Made by a program: the position numbers and the translations under genes. The notes under the pieces are model-generated. The model was not told the DNA's origin. It saw only the letters and a program-made list of their open reading frames with translations, and searched no databases. A stretch of 64,000 nucleotides of DNA from Eretmocerus hayati. Taxonomy: Eukaryota; Arthropoda; Insecta; Hymenoptera; Aphelinidae. This document shows positions 34,957-45,499 of this stretch, in pieces. Location: assembly GCA_029851415.1 (NCBI GenBank), contig CM056744.1:58863797-58927796 (forward strand), given 5' to 3'. Numbering within the stretch: the stretch's first letter is position 1; the number at the start of each line of letters is the position of its first letter.

Positions 34957-36126
34957 AAACTCTGTAAAATGACGAAGTTTATCGTATTCGCTCTATATAC
35001 CTCTGCCTACAAGTATCCCAACATTCTATTTCACTCCAGTTACCGAAGCCGATGTCGCCGAAGCTTTCTTCGATGGGAAATCTGTGGGTATGGGGGCAGA
35101 TGGGATATCCTCCTCTATGGCCAAGTTAGTGTTCCCTGCGATCCACACTCACCTGACGAGTGTGTACAAAAATTTTTTGTCAACTGGTTATTTTCCAACT
35201 ACATCAAAACATGCTTTGATTATCCCTCTCTTCGAAGTATCTCCTCCTAAGACCCCATCTGATATCCGGCCTGTTGCACAATTCTCCGAGCTATCAAAAG
35301 TCCTGAAAAGAGTAATTCACAGACAGCTCTCGGATCACCTATCAGCTCCAAACTTGTTTCACGAAAGACAATCTGGCTTCAGATCCCACTACTCGACTCA
35401 ATGAGTTCTTCTTGGAATCCTGGAAGATACTCAGGCTGTCATTGATGGAAGGATGCTCACAATATTCATCTCATTTGACTTCTCAAAAGTATTTGATACC
35501 TTGCTACATGCCAAACTCTTGATAAAGCTGAGGAAAAAAGGATGCAGCGACCGTGTCATACGATGGTCCACTCACTATTTCAGCGATTGTCAACAAGCTG
35601 TCCGTCTTCCAGATGGCATGCACGACTCATGGCTTCCACTAGTGACCGGTGTTCCCTGAGGGAGTGTACTTGATCCTCTGCTTCGCTCTATTTTTATCAA
35701 CGATCTTCCTGATGTCCTCACGCATACCAAGTGTGTGATATTCGTAAATGACTCGAGCATATACTTCCATTGTCTTCCTGAAGAACTCCTCGACCATATG
35801 GCATTGATATATTTAAATGCCCAAGCAGTTCTCAAATGGACTACAGACAACGGTCTGAAACTCAATGCATCAAGAACATCGGTCATCATTCTAGGAAGCA
35901 AACTCTATCTCAAAAAGATACACCTGGACCAACTGCCGAAAGTGCGAGTCATGAGGACTACCATTCCGTACTCGTCTTAGATCGAGAGTCTTGGAATGTT
36001 TATCGATCGATCACTTGATTGGGGTAAACGAATCAGTCAAATCAGCCTGCGTATCCATGGATCCCTCTATTCCTTGAGATTTGCTGCTCGTAGTCTGGCT
36101 CGTCCGCTACGGCAACGACTAGTTAG
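34957..36126 (+). pseudogene. Family F reverse transcriptase, first part, degenerate
   Basis: Visible RT pieces are DIRPVAQFSELSKVLKRVIH, FHERQSGFRSHYSTQ with a stop, FISFDFSKVFDTLLHAKLL, and VTGVP followed by a TGA in the expected PQGS motif. Then comes SIFINDLPDV and the catalytic box, here IFVNDSSIY, so the YADD motif is mutated to VNDS. The frame is cut at 36127 by the CACTA-like insertion. Confidence 0.75.
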
Positions 36127-36380
36127 TACACTGAAAAAACGAAACGGTTGACTGTACCGTCGCTCAGTATCTATTACCTGCGCACGGTAACTATTATCGT
36201 GCAGAAGCAGGATTTGACCCAATTATACGCGAAGGTAATAGTTACTGCGCGCAAGTGATATATACTGTACGCCGGTAATAGTTACTGTGCGAAAGGATTC
36301 TCAACCGTTTCGTTTCCTGGCTCGTGCGCAGGAACGATTTTACTATGGTTCGATTCGCTCCGATATTTTTCTCGTTTTGA

Positions 36381-36642
36381 GCTCTGTGAATCCTTCAATA
36401 GTGGTCTGATTGACACGCAGGACAGCTAAAAATCTCCACAATTAAAATCCCAACAACGTCCTCACTCACAGTTACAAGGTTCGAGCAATGGTTCCCTCAA
36501 AAATGAAGGCGCTCTGTGAATCCTTCAATAGTGGTGTGATTGACACGCAGGACAGCTCAAAATCTCCACAATCAAAATCCCAACAACTTCCTCACTCACA
36601 CTTACAAGGTTTAAGCGATGGTTTCTTCCAAAATGAAGGTCA
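36381..36642. repeat. Tandem duplication, 130-bp unit, with a nearby inverted copy
   Basis: GCTCTGTGAATCCTTCAATA starts at 36381 and again at 36511, and the two 130-bp units are almost identical. A diverged inverted copy lies at about 36690-36811 (TAATCAGACCATTATC and GAATTCACTGAGC). The block sits inside the CACTA-like element. Confidence 0.8.
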
Positions 36643-37194
36643 GAAATAACATGGGCGAATAGACGCATGGTGAGGGTTCTCCTCCATTTTTGAGAGAAAA
36701 TGTCACTCAAACTCCGTAAAAGTAAGCGAGAAAGTGATTGGAATTTTAATAGTGAAGATTTTGAGCTATCATAAATGTTAATCAGACCATTATCGTAGAA
36801 TTCACTGAGCCTGAAGCGAGAAGAATATCGAAGGGAGTTGGGGCAGAAACGACGGTGGCAGTTTGAGCGGTGGTCGCGATGCGTACGGCGGAAATTCCAA
36901 TTCGCTCCAATTCACTCAATTTTGCTCGGATTCAGACCGACAAGAGCTCAGGCTTTCCGTTATGAAAAACCCTACAACTGCCTCGCATACAGTTGCTACA
37001 TACGAGCTATGGTTTTTGAGCTAAATGCATGATAAGATCGAACCGCCGACGCGACCGCCAAAGTCGTACTCGCTCGCTACATCATCCTTGCCCCAGGGAG
37101 AGGATTACGAGAACTTAGAGTCGTGACTAGGCGGTCACCGTCGACAGTTTAGTATAGGCACTAACTCCCCCTAATATATAGTAGTAAGAATGAG

Positions 37195-37460
37195 ATTCCT
37201 CTGAATTCCCCTGAATTCCCCTGAATTCCCTTGAACTCCCCTGAATTCCCTTGACTGCCTTGAATGCCCAGGAGGGCCCCTGAAGGCCTCTGAGGTCCTC
37301 CGAGGTCCCTTGAGGGCCCCCGAGGGCCCCGAGTGCCTCTGACCAATTAACCTAAATTACGTTCCATATTTACCTTAGGGGCTGAGAGATTCCCCTGAGA
37401 TCCTCTGAGGGCCTGCGAGGGCCCCTGAGAGCCTCCGAGGGCCCCTAAATTTTTCTGAGC
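37195..37460. repeat. CCTGAATTCC-type minisatellite, 10-bp period
   Basis: About seven near-perfect copies of CTGAATTCCC begin at 37199. They decay into CCTGAGG/GGGCCC-rich variants to about 37460. The Gly-rich, collagen-like frames on the minus strand are a by-product. Confidence 0.8.
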
Positions 37461-38585
37461 CCCTGCAGGTCCCTCAGTCTTCTCAATTTTTCTTTGCAGC
37501 TTGCCAGAAATTACCTCCTCCCCATCATCATTATTTTTCATCGGATTATTAAATTATTATAACATTCAAAGTGAGCCTGCGTTACGGAGAAGATGTATAT
37601 TCCTTCCAAGAAAGTATGAATCAGAAAAATTTTACAGTATATCTGAGAATCAAAAATCAATAATCAAAATTATTGGTGACGGGACACTCTTCCACAACAT
37701 GAACTTCATTTTCTGAAATCAATTTCTCAATTCTCATCTTTCCACCACCTAACAATTTCATTTCATCTACAGACTCCCCTTCCACATGTACGTTGAACCT
37801 GTAAAGACTACTCAATAAAATCAATTTCGAAACGATTCATTTCACTTTCATCTGATTTCAGGAAATTGATCATTCTTTTGCAAGTCACCGCAAATTTCTA
37901 ATTCCACTCCACGATCGTACGATTCAATTTGACCGTTTTCATCTTTCACAACAATAACATCAAGTTTGTGACGTATATTCGTAATTACACCCAAAATTTC
38001 ATTTTCATTCTTCTCATTCCTTTGAACGAATTGATCCTTCGGATAATCTTCTATCTCTGGAGAATCGACAAGACTTATGTAAGAATCATGTCATATAGTC
38101 GAAACATCACCAATTCAACTCATTCGTTGTTCCTTTCTTCGAAGGTCTATCATCATATTGTATTTTGTTCTATATCCCAACGTTTTGCGATTTTCTCGTT
38201 CAATTTGATAATATTTTCGTTATGAGATGACAGAACAACTCTATTCGTAGAAGTTTCATGCAATGCTATCATTCCATTCAAACACTCGATTTCTGTAACT
38301 CCTTCTGACTATTTTGAGTGATTCCCGTATTTTTCACAACTTTTTTCTCTCCCACTGTTCGTTGAGACACCACAAGATTACCTGGTTCTTCAGTTTATAT
38401 ACTTGTACTATTTCTCCCAACTCCGGATTCCACTTCATCTTAACGAAATTTGAGAAGAATATACTTGAATTCCATATTTATAGATGACACAAATATCAAA
38501 CATCAGGTACTCCATCCCCAACAACATTTTAGATCTCATCTGAACCATCATATCTATTCCCAATGAACGAATTTTTCGGATCTCT

Positions 38586-39790
38586 TCACCAAAAGAGAGC
38601 AATGTGAAGCTGTCCGTGGGAGAAAAGCGGCCGTTTTACATAAATACCAACCTTATCCAAACGTTGACGTTGGGACTTATTAATCGTCATTGTGAATACC
38701 CAGACCACAGGAAACTGTTCCCTGTGAACTACAAACAGCAGGAAAGACTCACCCTTGGTTAGTCTTATCTTAGGTATCAAAACTATCCTCCCCATATTCT
38801 CCCCAGTTGAAACTTCCGCTTCAATTTCATGCTTTTACAACTTCCTAATTTTCAATCAAATCTCATTACACAAAACCTCTGCCACGCTCAGATTCCGAGT
38901 CATCAGATTCCGAATCGACATCACAATAGCATTTACTTTCAAATCAAGTTTATGTGGGGTTAAACCATCTCTAATTTCATTCAGGAACTCGGGTGAATAT
39001 TCCAGATGAGTGTGCTCCTCAGTTTGATGCGCACCTTCGTGAGTCGCATAATCAACGCTTAGTAAGAGGATGTAGGACCATCGAAAATTTTCAAGATTTT
39101 CTTGTTCAATTTTATGATATTCCCTTCATGAGATGACAGAACAACTCTATTCGTAGAAATATCTTCATTAATGTCTTCCAATATAGTTCTACGTAGATCA
39201 TTACTTTTCCGCTCAGGTCTCACTTCCACCTCACCAATTCTACCCTCGTCTCCACTGAAAGGATGTTGGAGAAATCAGTGTCCTTAGATTCCAAATTCTT
39301 AGTCAGCTTCATTACATCAAAAAATGGCCATAAGGCTAACGATGTGATAGTTTCCTGGATTATAGGAAGTCTATTCACATTGGTCAAAACTGGCAGGATT
39401 TGTCTGAAATGCCCGCCTGGAAGCACCAATTTTCGACCAGAGGGTGAGTCATTGAAAAAACACGTCAAGGAATGTTCTATCGACCACCTCTGAAGCTTTT
39501 TTGGAAATCATTGATGCTTCGTCCCAGATGATAACACCTGCTTTCGTCAATTTCATGTCATCAGCATCAGATTCCAAGAAAATGCTCCCAATACTTTCTA
39601 GATCCAAGGGTAGTCTAAAGTACCTATGACTCGCCATAACTTGTGAAAAAATTGACGCGATACCTGTCCACGCCATTGACAGAACCTTCTTTTTTGGGAC
39701 AGAAAATCATGAATGAGAGACCTTTACAAGCAGTTTTCCCACAATCTCCAGGACCATCAATGGAGTTGATGATTTTTTACTAGATTTTCA
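38586..39790 (-). pseudogene. PIF1/Helitron-type helicase relic
   Basis: Read on the minus strand: SIDGPGDCGKTACKGL (Walker A, near 39750), AWTGIASIFSQVM, VIIWDEASMISKKASEVVDR (Walker B, near 39520), then GRKLVLPGGHFRQILPVL (the usual GGDFRQ Asp is His). Next come EFLNEIRDGLTPHKLDLKVN (near 38960), GRIVLIPKIRLTKGE and finally TINKSQRQRLDKVGIY and FSHGQLHIAL. These are the ordered motifs of PIF1-like helicases in Helitrons and in nuclear PIF1 families. Frameshifts break it. A 65-bp segment near 38190-38254 repeats at 39096-39160. No Rep domain was seen. Confidence 0.75.
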
Positions 39791-39854
39791 TTACTTCTTC
39801 TGTTGCTATGGATGGATTATTGATTCTTCACTTCTCCAAATCAATAATCACGGG

Positions 39855-39905
39855 TAGCGGGGGTTGGCGAGCGGAGCGAGCAGGGGGGCTTGCCCCCCCC
39901 CTAGT
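39855..39905 (+). mobile_element. Helitron-like 3' terminus: hairpin plus CTAGT
   Basis: GGCGAGCGGAGCGAGCA is followed by GGGGGGCTTGCCCCCC, a strong GC hairpin, and then CTAGT. That fits the 3' end of many Helitrons (hairpin followed by CTRR). It is on the plus strand, opposite to the helicase relic, so the two may not belong to the same element. No 5' TC end was identified. Confidence 0.45.
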
Positions 39906-40159
39906 ACCTATATATTAGAGGATATATAGATATACTCAACGTATATTTAGCGTCAAGAGTCAGTGATGGTAGTCGACTCTAATATCTCGCAATCCTCTCC
40001 CAGCCTCACCTGACCCGACAGTAATGGTTGTCGTCGCGAAAGTGCTGTGTACTGTGGCGACGGTAACTATTACCTTCGCGAAAGTATCTATAACCTTCGC
40101 GCACGGTTGAGGCTAGTGTAGCGCGAAGGTATTCTCAACCGTTTCGTTTTCTCAGTGTA

Positions 40160-40640
40160 GCTTAGTCTAACCATATTTCGACTATGGTGCGGCGCTTCTT
40201 ACTGGGTTAAGCAAAGGGCAAGACTTGAAACTCCACCGTTTGCATAATGCTTGTATTAGGTTTACTCATGGCAACATCCTTTGACGAGCCAATGTCATAC
40301 CCTACCGTGTGAGTCTTAGTTGGCTGCCCGCTGAAAGCCACCGAGAGTACCTTTTCGGCTCACTTGCACTGGCCGTTATTGAACACAATCAGCCAGCGTC
40401 TCTCAGATCCAAGTTTCTCCTTGCCAGTGGAAACCCTACCTTACAACAGGCAGGAAGGAAAAGCAAGCCTCCTTCACCTACCAATCTCCACGCCCTGAAG
40501 CTCTGAATCAGTCGTTCACCATTCGTGCTTCACATCTCCTGAATAAAGTCCCCTACCTCGACTTTGAAGCTAGTCTGAACAGCCTGGGAGATATTCTGCT
40601 GAACTTTCTACGTGATCACGATAGGGAAGATTAGTTTGAG
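40160..40640 (+). pseudogene. Family F reverse transcriptase, C-terminal part after the insertion
   Basis: The reading resumes with PYFDYGAALLTGLSKGQDLK, LHRLHNACIRFTHGNIL, VSLSWLPAESHREYLFGSLA and LRSKFLLASGN, followed by stops. It matches the thumb/C-terminal domain expected directly after the segment ending at 36126. A related fragment occurs at 61.69-62.43 kb. Confidence 0.7.
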
Positions 40641-40943
40641 CGTGCTTCGTACGAAGGGCTATAACCGATCCCCCCACCTCTCATAGGTATTCTGCAACAA
40701 CCTACGAAGCCGACGCGTCCTATAGCCTGGATTGAGGGCTCTCTCGGCAAAAACGATGTCATTTCAGTGGTTACATGTGTAAATGTAGATACTTCTCAGT
40801 TCCCTCAGTAGTATTTTCTCCATCATTTTCAATTTCATCATTAATTTATCAAGCTCGGGTCTTGGTATGTATACCTGTAATCTGGGCGAATGGGTTTTAA
40901 CCCTCGTCCTCAATGGAATTTGTATCAATCGGTCAATTAATCA

Positions 40944-40980
40944 TTCTCTCTCTCTCTCTCTCTCTCTCGCTCTCTCTCTT

Positions 40981-41031
<51 letters not shown>

Positions 41032-41082
41032 CGTCGTATGACGAATAAAGGATATCTATCTATCTATCTTCTTTTTTTTTTT
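40944..41082 (+). repeat. (TC)n, short retrotransposon end and (TATC)n
   Basis: A (TC)n run with minor interruptions (40944-41024) is followed by a 3' end word GACGAATAAAGGATATC and (TATC)n (41039-41069), then poly(T) of the next R1-like element. The AATAAA word plus microsatellite marks a further family A-like 3' tail. Confidence 0.7.
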
Positions 41083-41553
41083 TTAAGGTGGTTAGAGGGC
41101 AAAATCTGCCAGAGGATCCCTCGGATCCGTCCCCAGACACCGGACTGGTTCAGCTTACGCGGACTACGCATAGCCCACGCAGGCCATACCAGGCGGGACA
41201 CGGGTTTGGGTGGGGCTCACCGAGAGGTGGGCCCGGCCGTGTAATATCCCTCTCCCCTCGATGTCCGATACCTAGGGCATCGGGCAATCAAGAAGGAGAT
41301 CCACCTGCATCCACCATCTCATCCCGGAACCGCGTGAGCATCACTTCAGGATGAGCGGCATGTCTCGCGCTCGATCGCGAGCGTTCCTCTTCTCCATCTT
41401 CTCTCTTCGGCCACTTGTCGGCATCTTCTATCTTCACTCTTCATTGTTCCCTCTCTTTCTTCTTTCTTCTCTCTTCTTTCTTCTTTCTTCCCTCTTCAGT
41501 GCATCAGATTCCTCCTGGAATCATTTGGGCCTCTTCTGTTTCAATCGGCAGAG

Positions 41554-42836
41554 TCACTGTAATTCGCCTGCTTCGAGGCGCCTTACTTCCCTCTCTTTCT
41601 CCTCTTTGCGGGTCATCACCAGCTTGATGTATCCGGTGAGTCTATCCCATGTCTCCTGGTTGCGGAGTAAGTATGGGACGAGATTCTCAGGTGTTAGTTG
41701 AGCACTCAGCCATTCATCCAGCTCGGCGCGCTCTCTCCGGGTGTCGCTGCACTTGAACAGGGCATGTTCGGCGTCATCCCATTCGTCCCCGCATGACTGA
41801 CATGCTGGGGTCGTCCTCTTCTTTAACCTGGTTAGATAGGAACCGAAGCAGCCATGATCGCTCAGTGCCTGCGTCGTCCAGTAGTCCATCTCTCCGTGGG
41901 TGCGTTCCGCCGACTCGGCTACGTTACGGATCAGCCGGTGCGTCCATCTGCCGTTCGCAAATGGCGAATCCCACTCAGTTTGCGAATGCTCAAGGGTGGT
42001 TTCCTTCTCGTTGTCGCGGATGATCTCCTTCATCGTCGGAGTGAGTACTCGTTCGGCTCCGATCACTTTCTGGCGGTCCCAGATCCTCACTCGCTCCGCG
42101 ACGAGCAAGTGGATGGGCGGAGTACTCGCCAATACGTAAGCCGCATCTTCTGACACAGTGCGGTAGGCACGGATACTCCTCAGGGCCGCTCTTCGGTGGA
42201 CAGGCCCCATTCTCTTCTCGATGATGGTCTTCTCTACTCTCTTCCCCCACACGGGTGCACCGTACAGCATGATGGAGGTAGTGACGGTGTTGAGAAGTGC
42301 GCGCCTCTTTTCCTTGGGTCCTCCGATATTCGGCATAAGCCGCTGGAGCGCCGCACCGACCTTGCTCGCCTTCTGGGCGGCTTCCTGGATGTGCTTCTTG
42401 AACGACCACTTGTCGTCGAGCCATACACCGAGGTATTTCAGCTCTGTCTTCCGTGGAATCTCTTGCCCGTTGATATAAAACCGGGGCAAGTCAAACTTCC
42501 TACGCCTTGTGACCACGATTGCTCCGCACTTCTTGACAGCGAGCTCCAGAAGCCTGCTAATCATCCACTCGTAGACTCGGGCTAGCGCTTCGTTCGCGCG
42601 TCTACCCAAGAGTTCCTCGTTGTCAGCCCATACTATGAGTCCCGCGTCGTCCGCGAAAGCCACTATTATCACTCCTTCTGGCAGTTCGATAGACAGTAAG
42701 CTGTCATACTGGGTGTTCCAGTTGAACGGCCCGGAGACCGATCCCTGTCCGATTCCGGCGGACAGTACCCGAATCTCTTGTCCCTCGTCGGTGTCGTACA
42801 CGAGGGTCCTGTTCCGCAGGTAGTCACTCGTGACGG
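41554..42836 (-). pseudogene. R1-like reverse transcriptase catalytic half, copy E2
   Basis: The frame 42801-41554 (415 codons) is open and holds GIGQGSVSGPFNWNTQYDSL, AFADDAGLIVWADNEELLGR, the thumb, and the cysteine motif CQSCGDEWDDAEHALFKC. It ends EVRRLEAGELQ. A short deletion near 42840 shifts the frame relative to the upstream RT half. Apart from this the catalytic half looks functional. Confidence 0.85.
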
Positions 42837-44250
42837 CTAGTAGATAGGGGGCACTTTACCTGCTTGGGATTGATAGACTCGCTCCCAGCTCGCGCAGTTG
42901 AATGCGTTCTTTATGTCCAACGCAATGATGGCACAGAATCCTCCTCTTCCTTGGTATGGGTTCCCTACCGAAGCTTGAAACCGTTCTTGGACCGCCTCGA
43001 TTCCGTGCACAGTGCTCCGTCCCTTCCGGAACCCGAACTGCATTGGTAATAGCCCACCGCCTTCTTCGTAGGCTTTTTCCACCCTATTGAGCACCATCCT
43101 CTCGTACATTTTCCCGATATTGTCGAGCATGCTGAGAGGGCGTTGACCTCCTTGACCCTTAGGTATCAGGACCAACTTCTGGCGTTTCCACTTGTCCGGG
43201 AAAGTTCCCGCGCTCAGACAGATGTTGAAGAGGTCGAGGAGTAGATCTGGCTTGTATTTGAAGACCAGGTTCAGAGCCTCGTTTGGGATGCCATCCAGGC
43301 CAGGGGCCTTACCGTTCGGCATTCTCTTCGCCGCTATGAGTAGCTCTTGCATAGTGAAGAGCGGGATGGGGTCTTCGCTCTCCGTAGGGAATGTAACTCT
43401 GGGTTCTCCTGCTGGGAAGAGGTCTTCCACGATGGTGCGCAATGTTGCTGCATCGGTCGGTGCTGGGTTGCCCTTTCGGGGTCGGACCTTTGACATGACC
43501 ACGCGATATGGCGTGCCCCAGGGGTCTTCGTTAACAATGTCGCACAGTTCACCCCAGCACTTCTCTTTGCTCCTCCGGATGGCTAGCACGAGAGCCTTCT
43601 TTGCTTCTTTGTACGCTCTGTCATCTTCCGCCAGCGATGGTCGTTGCAGCTTCCTTGATCGCCATGCGGTCCTCCTTTCCTTGTTGCTCGTTCTTCGTAG
43701 AGCCTTGATCTCATCGGTGATCCAGTACTCTGGTTTCCTCCAGAAACATGGTGTTGTCCTGCGAGGCATCGACGCGTCGCAAGCTCTCGTGATGGCGGAT
43801 GTTACCATCGCCACAGCCTCGTCCGAGGCGGAGTTCATCGGGAGATCTCCGACTGTTTCTATCGATTCCCGGAATTTTCCCTCGTCCAGCTTCTGTACCT
43901 GCCACCCCGTTGGTCGCGGTCTGCGTGTCGTCTGTCTCTGTCCGTCAGTCCTAAGTCGAAACCGAATATGTCGATGGTCACTCAGTGTTTCCGTGTCCAG
44001 AACTTCCCACGATGTCATACGTCCCATGAGCGACGGGCTCATGAACGTCAGGTCGAGGACCGATGATGAACCTCCCTCCCGGGACCGAGTGTCGTGCCGG
44101 TAATAGGTGATAACCCCCGTCTCGTTCGCGAGCACTAATCCCAATGCCTCCATGGCATCAGCGAGTATTACCCCCCGTCTATCGCGCGGCCCCCCGCTCC
44201 AAGTCGGTTCCTTGGAGTTGAAATCTCCCGCGATTATAGCTGGGCCCCCC
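42837..44250 (-). pseudogene. R1-like endonuclease end and RT first half, copy E2
   Basis: A long frame reads IIAGDFNSKEPTWSGG, VITYYRHDTRSREGGSS, TLSDHRHIRFRLRTD, then RKGNPAPTDAATLRTIVEDL, GKAPGLDGIPNEALNLVFKY, IPKGQGGQRPLSMLDNIGKM, FGFRKGRSTVHGIEAV and DIKNAFNCASWERVY. It ends at the frameshift near 42840. It is cleaner than copy E1, with no break between endonuclease and RT. A run of C at 44245-44254 marks the frameshift to the N-terminal endonuclease frame. Confidence 0.85.
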
Positions 44251-44806
44251 CCCCTACATCCTCTTCTAGGTCGTGGAGCTCGTCTTCAAATTCGTGCGTC
44301 TTGAGCGACGGCGAGTAGTAGCAGCTGTATACAGCTGTGCTCCCTATGGTCTTTCGAGCATAACCACGGCCACTAACAGCTGGTTCAGTCTCGCGGATCG
44401 TGGGATTCGTGATCTGAATTACAGCGGTCCCCCAGTGATCGAATGTGGAACGGGAAAGTTCGCGCTTCCGAGGCGGTTCGGAGATGATCAGAACATCGAT
44501 ACCCCCTTCTTTGGCGGCAGTGTGTAGGAGGTCACAAGCGTCCCCGCTTCTCCTGAGGTTGGCTTGGATGAAGTTAGCCATTTCTTCCCCCCCTGCGTCT
44601 ATATGTCGCCCTCGCGTTCTGGTAGGCTGTGCAGTTGCTGGAGCCTGACCTGTGGTCAGATCTGGTTCCGATAGCCACGCAGCTGAGACATTTTGGTTTC
44701 TCTTTACAGGTAGCGGCGAGGTGTCCTGGTTCACCGCACTGGAAGCAGAGTTTCGGTTGACGTTCCTCTGCCTTCTCTTTTTTGCAGCCTGAGGCCTTGT
44801 GGCCAT
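44234..44806 (-). pseudogene. R1-like ORF2 N-terminus, copy E2
   Basis: The frame contains MANFIQANLRRSGDACDLLH, VLIISEPPRKRELSRS (the endonuclease Glu in SEPP is intact here, unlike E1) and AVYSCYYSPSLKTHEFEDEL. It runs into a poly-C frameshift. Upstream residues to 44806 overlap ORF1 in another frame. Confidence 0.8.
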
Positions 44807-44873
44807 ACTCTAGGCAGTTATAGCAGCGTGGGATGCCTCCCTTCTCGCGGATTCTCACTCTGCTCCATCCCAC
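44574..44873 (-). pseudogene. R1-like ORF1 C-terminus with zinc knuckles, copy E2
   Basis: It retains two good CCHC knuckles (CYNCLEYGHKASGC and CFQCGEPGHLAATC) and a third CxxC (CLSC). Only the last 99 codons remain, so the copy is 5'-truncated inside ORF1 at the (TATC)n repeat. Confidence 0.8.
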
Positions 44874-44880
44874 CTTGAGT

Positions 44881-44954
44881 TTCTATCTATCTATCTATCT
44901 ATCTATCTCTCTTTCTCTCTCTCTCAATCAATCAGTCTCTCCCTCTCTTCTTTT
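44881..44954. repeat. (TATC)n / (TC)n / (AATC)n compound microsatellite
   Basis: It separates the 5' edge of R1-like copy E2 from the 3' end of copy E3. AATCAATCAGTC words suggest a leftover retrotransposon tail. Confidence 0.85.
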
Positions 44955-45499
44955 AAGGTGGTTGTGGGGCAAATACGCTGCGACATACGGAGGAGACGCA
45001 CCGGTCAGCCAAACACTGGCCAGCACCTCCCAAACAGTCCCAGGCTGGAATCCGCATCGATACGACCATCCGAACTGGGTAAGCCCTTCTTCCTCCTCCG
45101 TTGGCGCCGGCCATTGGACGAGGGAGAGATCCACCAACTTACCAATCCGGCCCCAAAACTGCGTGAGGATTATTTCAGGACCAGCGGCGTCTCACGCTCA
45201 GGCTCGAGCGTCTCTCTTCTCGCGACGCGCAGCTGTTGTTTCTCTTTCTTCGAACTTCTTCCAACTCTTCAGTCTTCTTTCTTCTTCCTCTCCTCTTCAG
45301 TCCATCATATTCCTCCTGGAACCATTCGGACGTCTTCTATTCGAATCAGCAGACTCACTGTAATTCGTCTGCTTCAGGGCGCCTCAGTTCCCTCGATTTT
45401 TCTCCCTTGCGGGTCATCATCAGCTTGATGTATCCGGTGACTATATCACATGTCTCCTGGTTGCGGAGCAAGTACGGAAGGAGGTGCTCAAATGTGGGA

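Larger units (their letters stand above)
36129..40157. mobile_element. CACTA-like DNA transposon, 4.03 kb, target duplication TA
   Basis: The ends are CACTGAAAAAACGAAACGG on the left and the complement of CACTGAGAAAACGAAACGG on the right: 23 bp with one mismatch. TA flanks it at 36127-36128 and 40158-40159, and the interrupted RT frame confirms the insertion. Subterminal copies of GGTAACTATTACC-like words in both orientations (36160-36300 and 40040-40140) are typical of CACTA/CMC elements. No transposase is visible inside, so it is non-autonomous. It instead carries a helicase relic and simple repeats. Confidence 0.8.
33430..41066 (+). mobile_element. L2/CR1-like retrotransposon (family F) split by a 4-kb insertion
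   Basis: An endonuclease-like region (33.7-34.5 kb), a linker and RT (34.5-36.13 kb) are interrupted at 36129-40157. The C-terminal domain (40160-40640) and 3' region follow. Removing the insertion and one TA copy restores the reading R-L-V-S-S-L-V before PYFDYGAALLTGLSKGQD. Several stops and frameshifts show it is old. The 3' end is followed by a (TC)n at about 40944-41024. Confidence 0.75.
41070..44880 (-). mobile_element. R1-like retrotransposon, copy E2
   Basis: It lies on the minus strand: 3' poly(A) seen as poly(T) at 41071-41082, 5' edge at about 44880 in ORF1. ORF2 and the 3' UTR are about as complete as in E1, while ORF1 is shorter. Both ends lie in microsatellites, (TATC)n on each side. 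Nucleotide similarity to E1 is high across ORF2, so both belong to one family. Confidence 0.85.

Noticed and set aside
36129..36320. A separate 192-bp MITE at the left end of the CACTA-like element
   Set aside because: An internal copy of the terminal word occurs at 36301-36320, but the host RT frame resumes only at 40160, so the whole 4-kb unit is the insertion.
37161..37541. Collagen-like Gly-x-x frames on the minus strand
   Set aside because: They are translations of the 10-bp CTGAATTCCC minisatellite and its decayed variants.
41793..44103. Long plus-strand frames at 10.7-13.6 and 41.8-44.6 kb
   Set aside because: They lie opposite the R1-like ORFs and lack any domain; they are antisense shadows.
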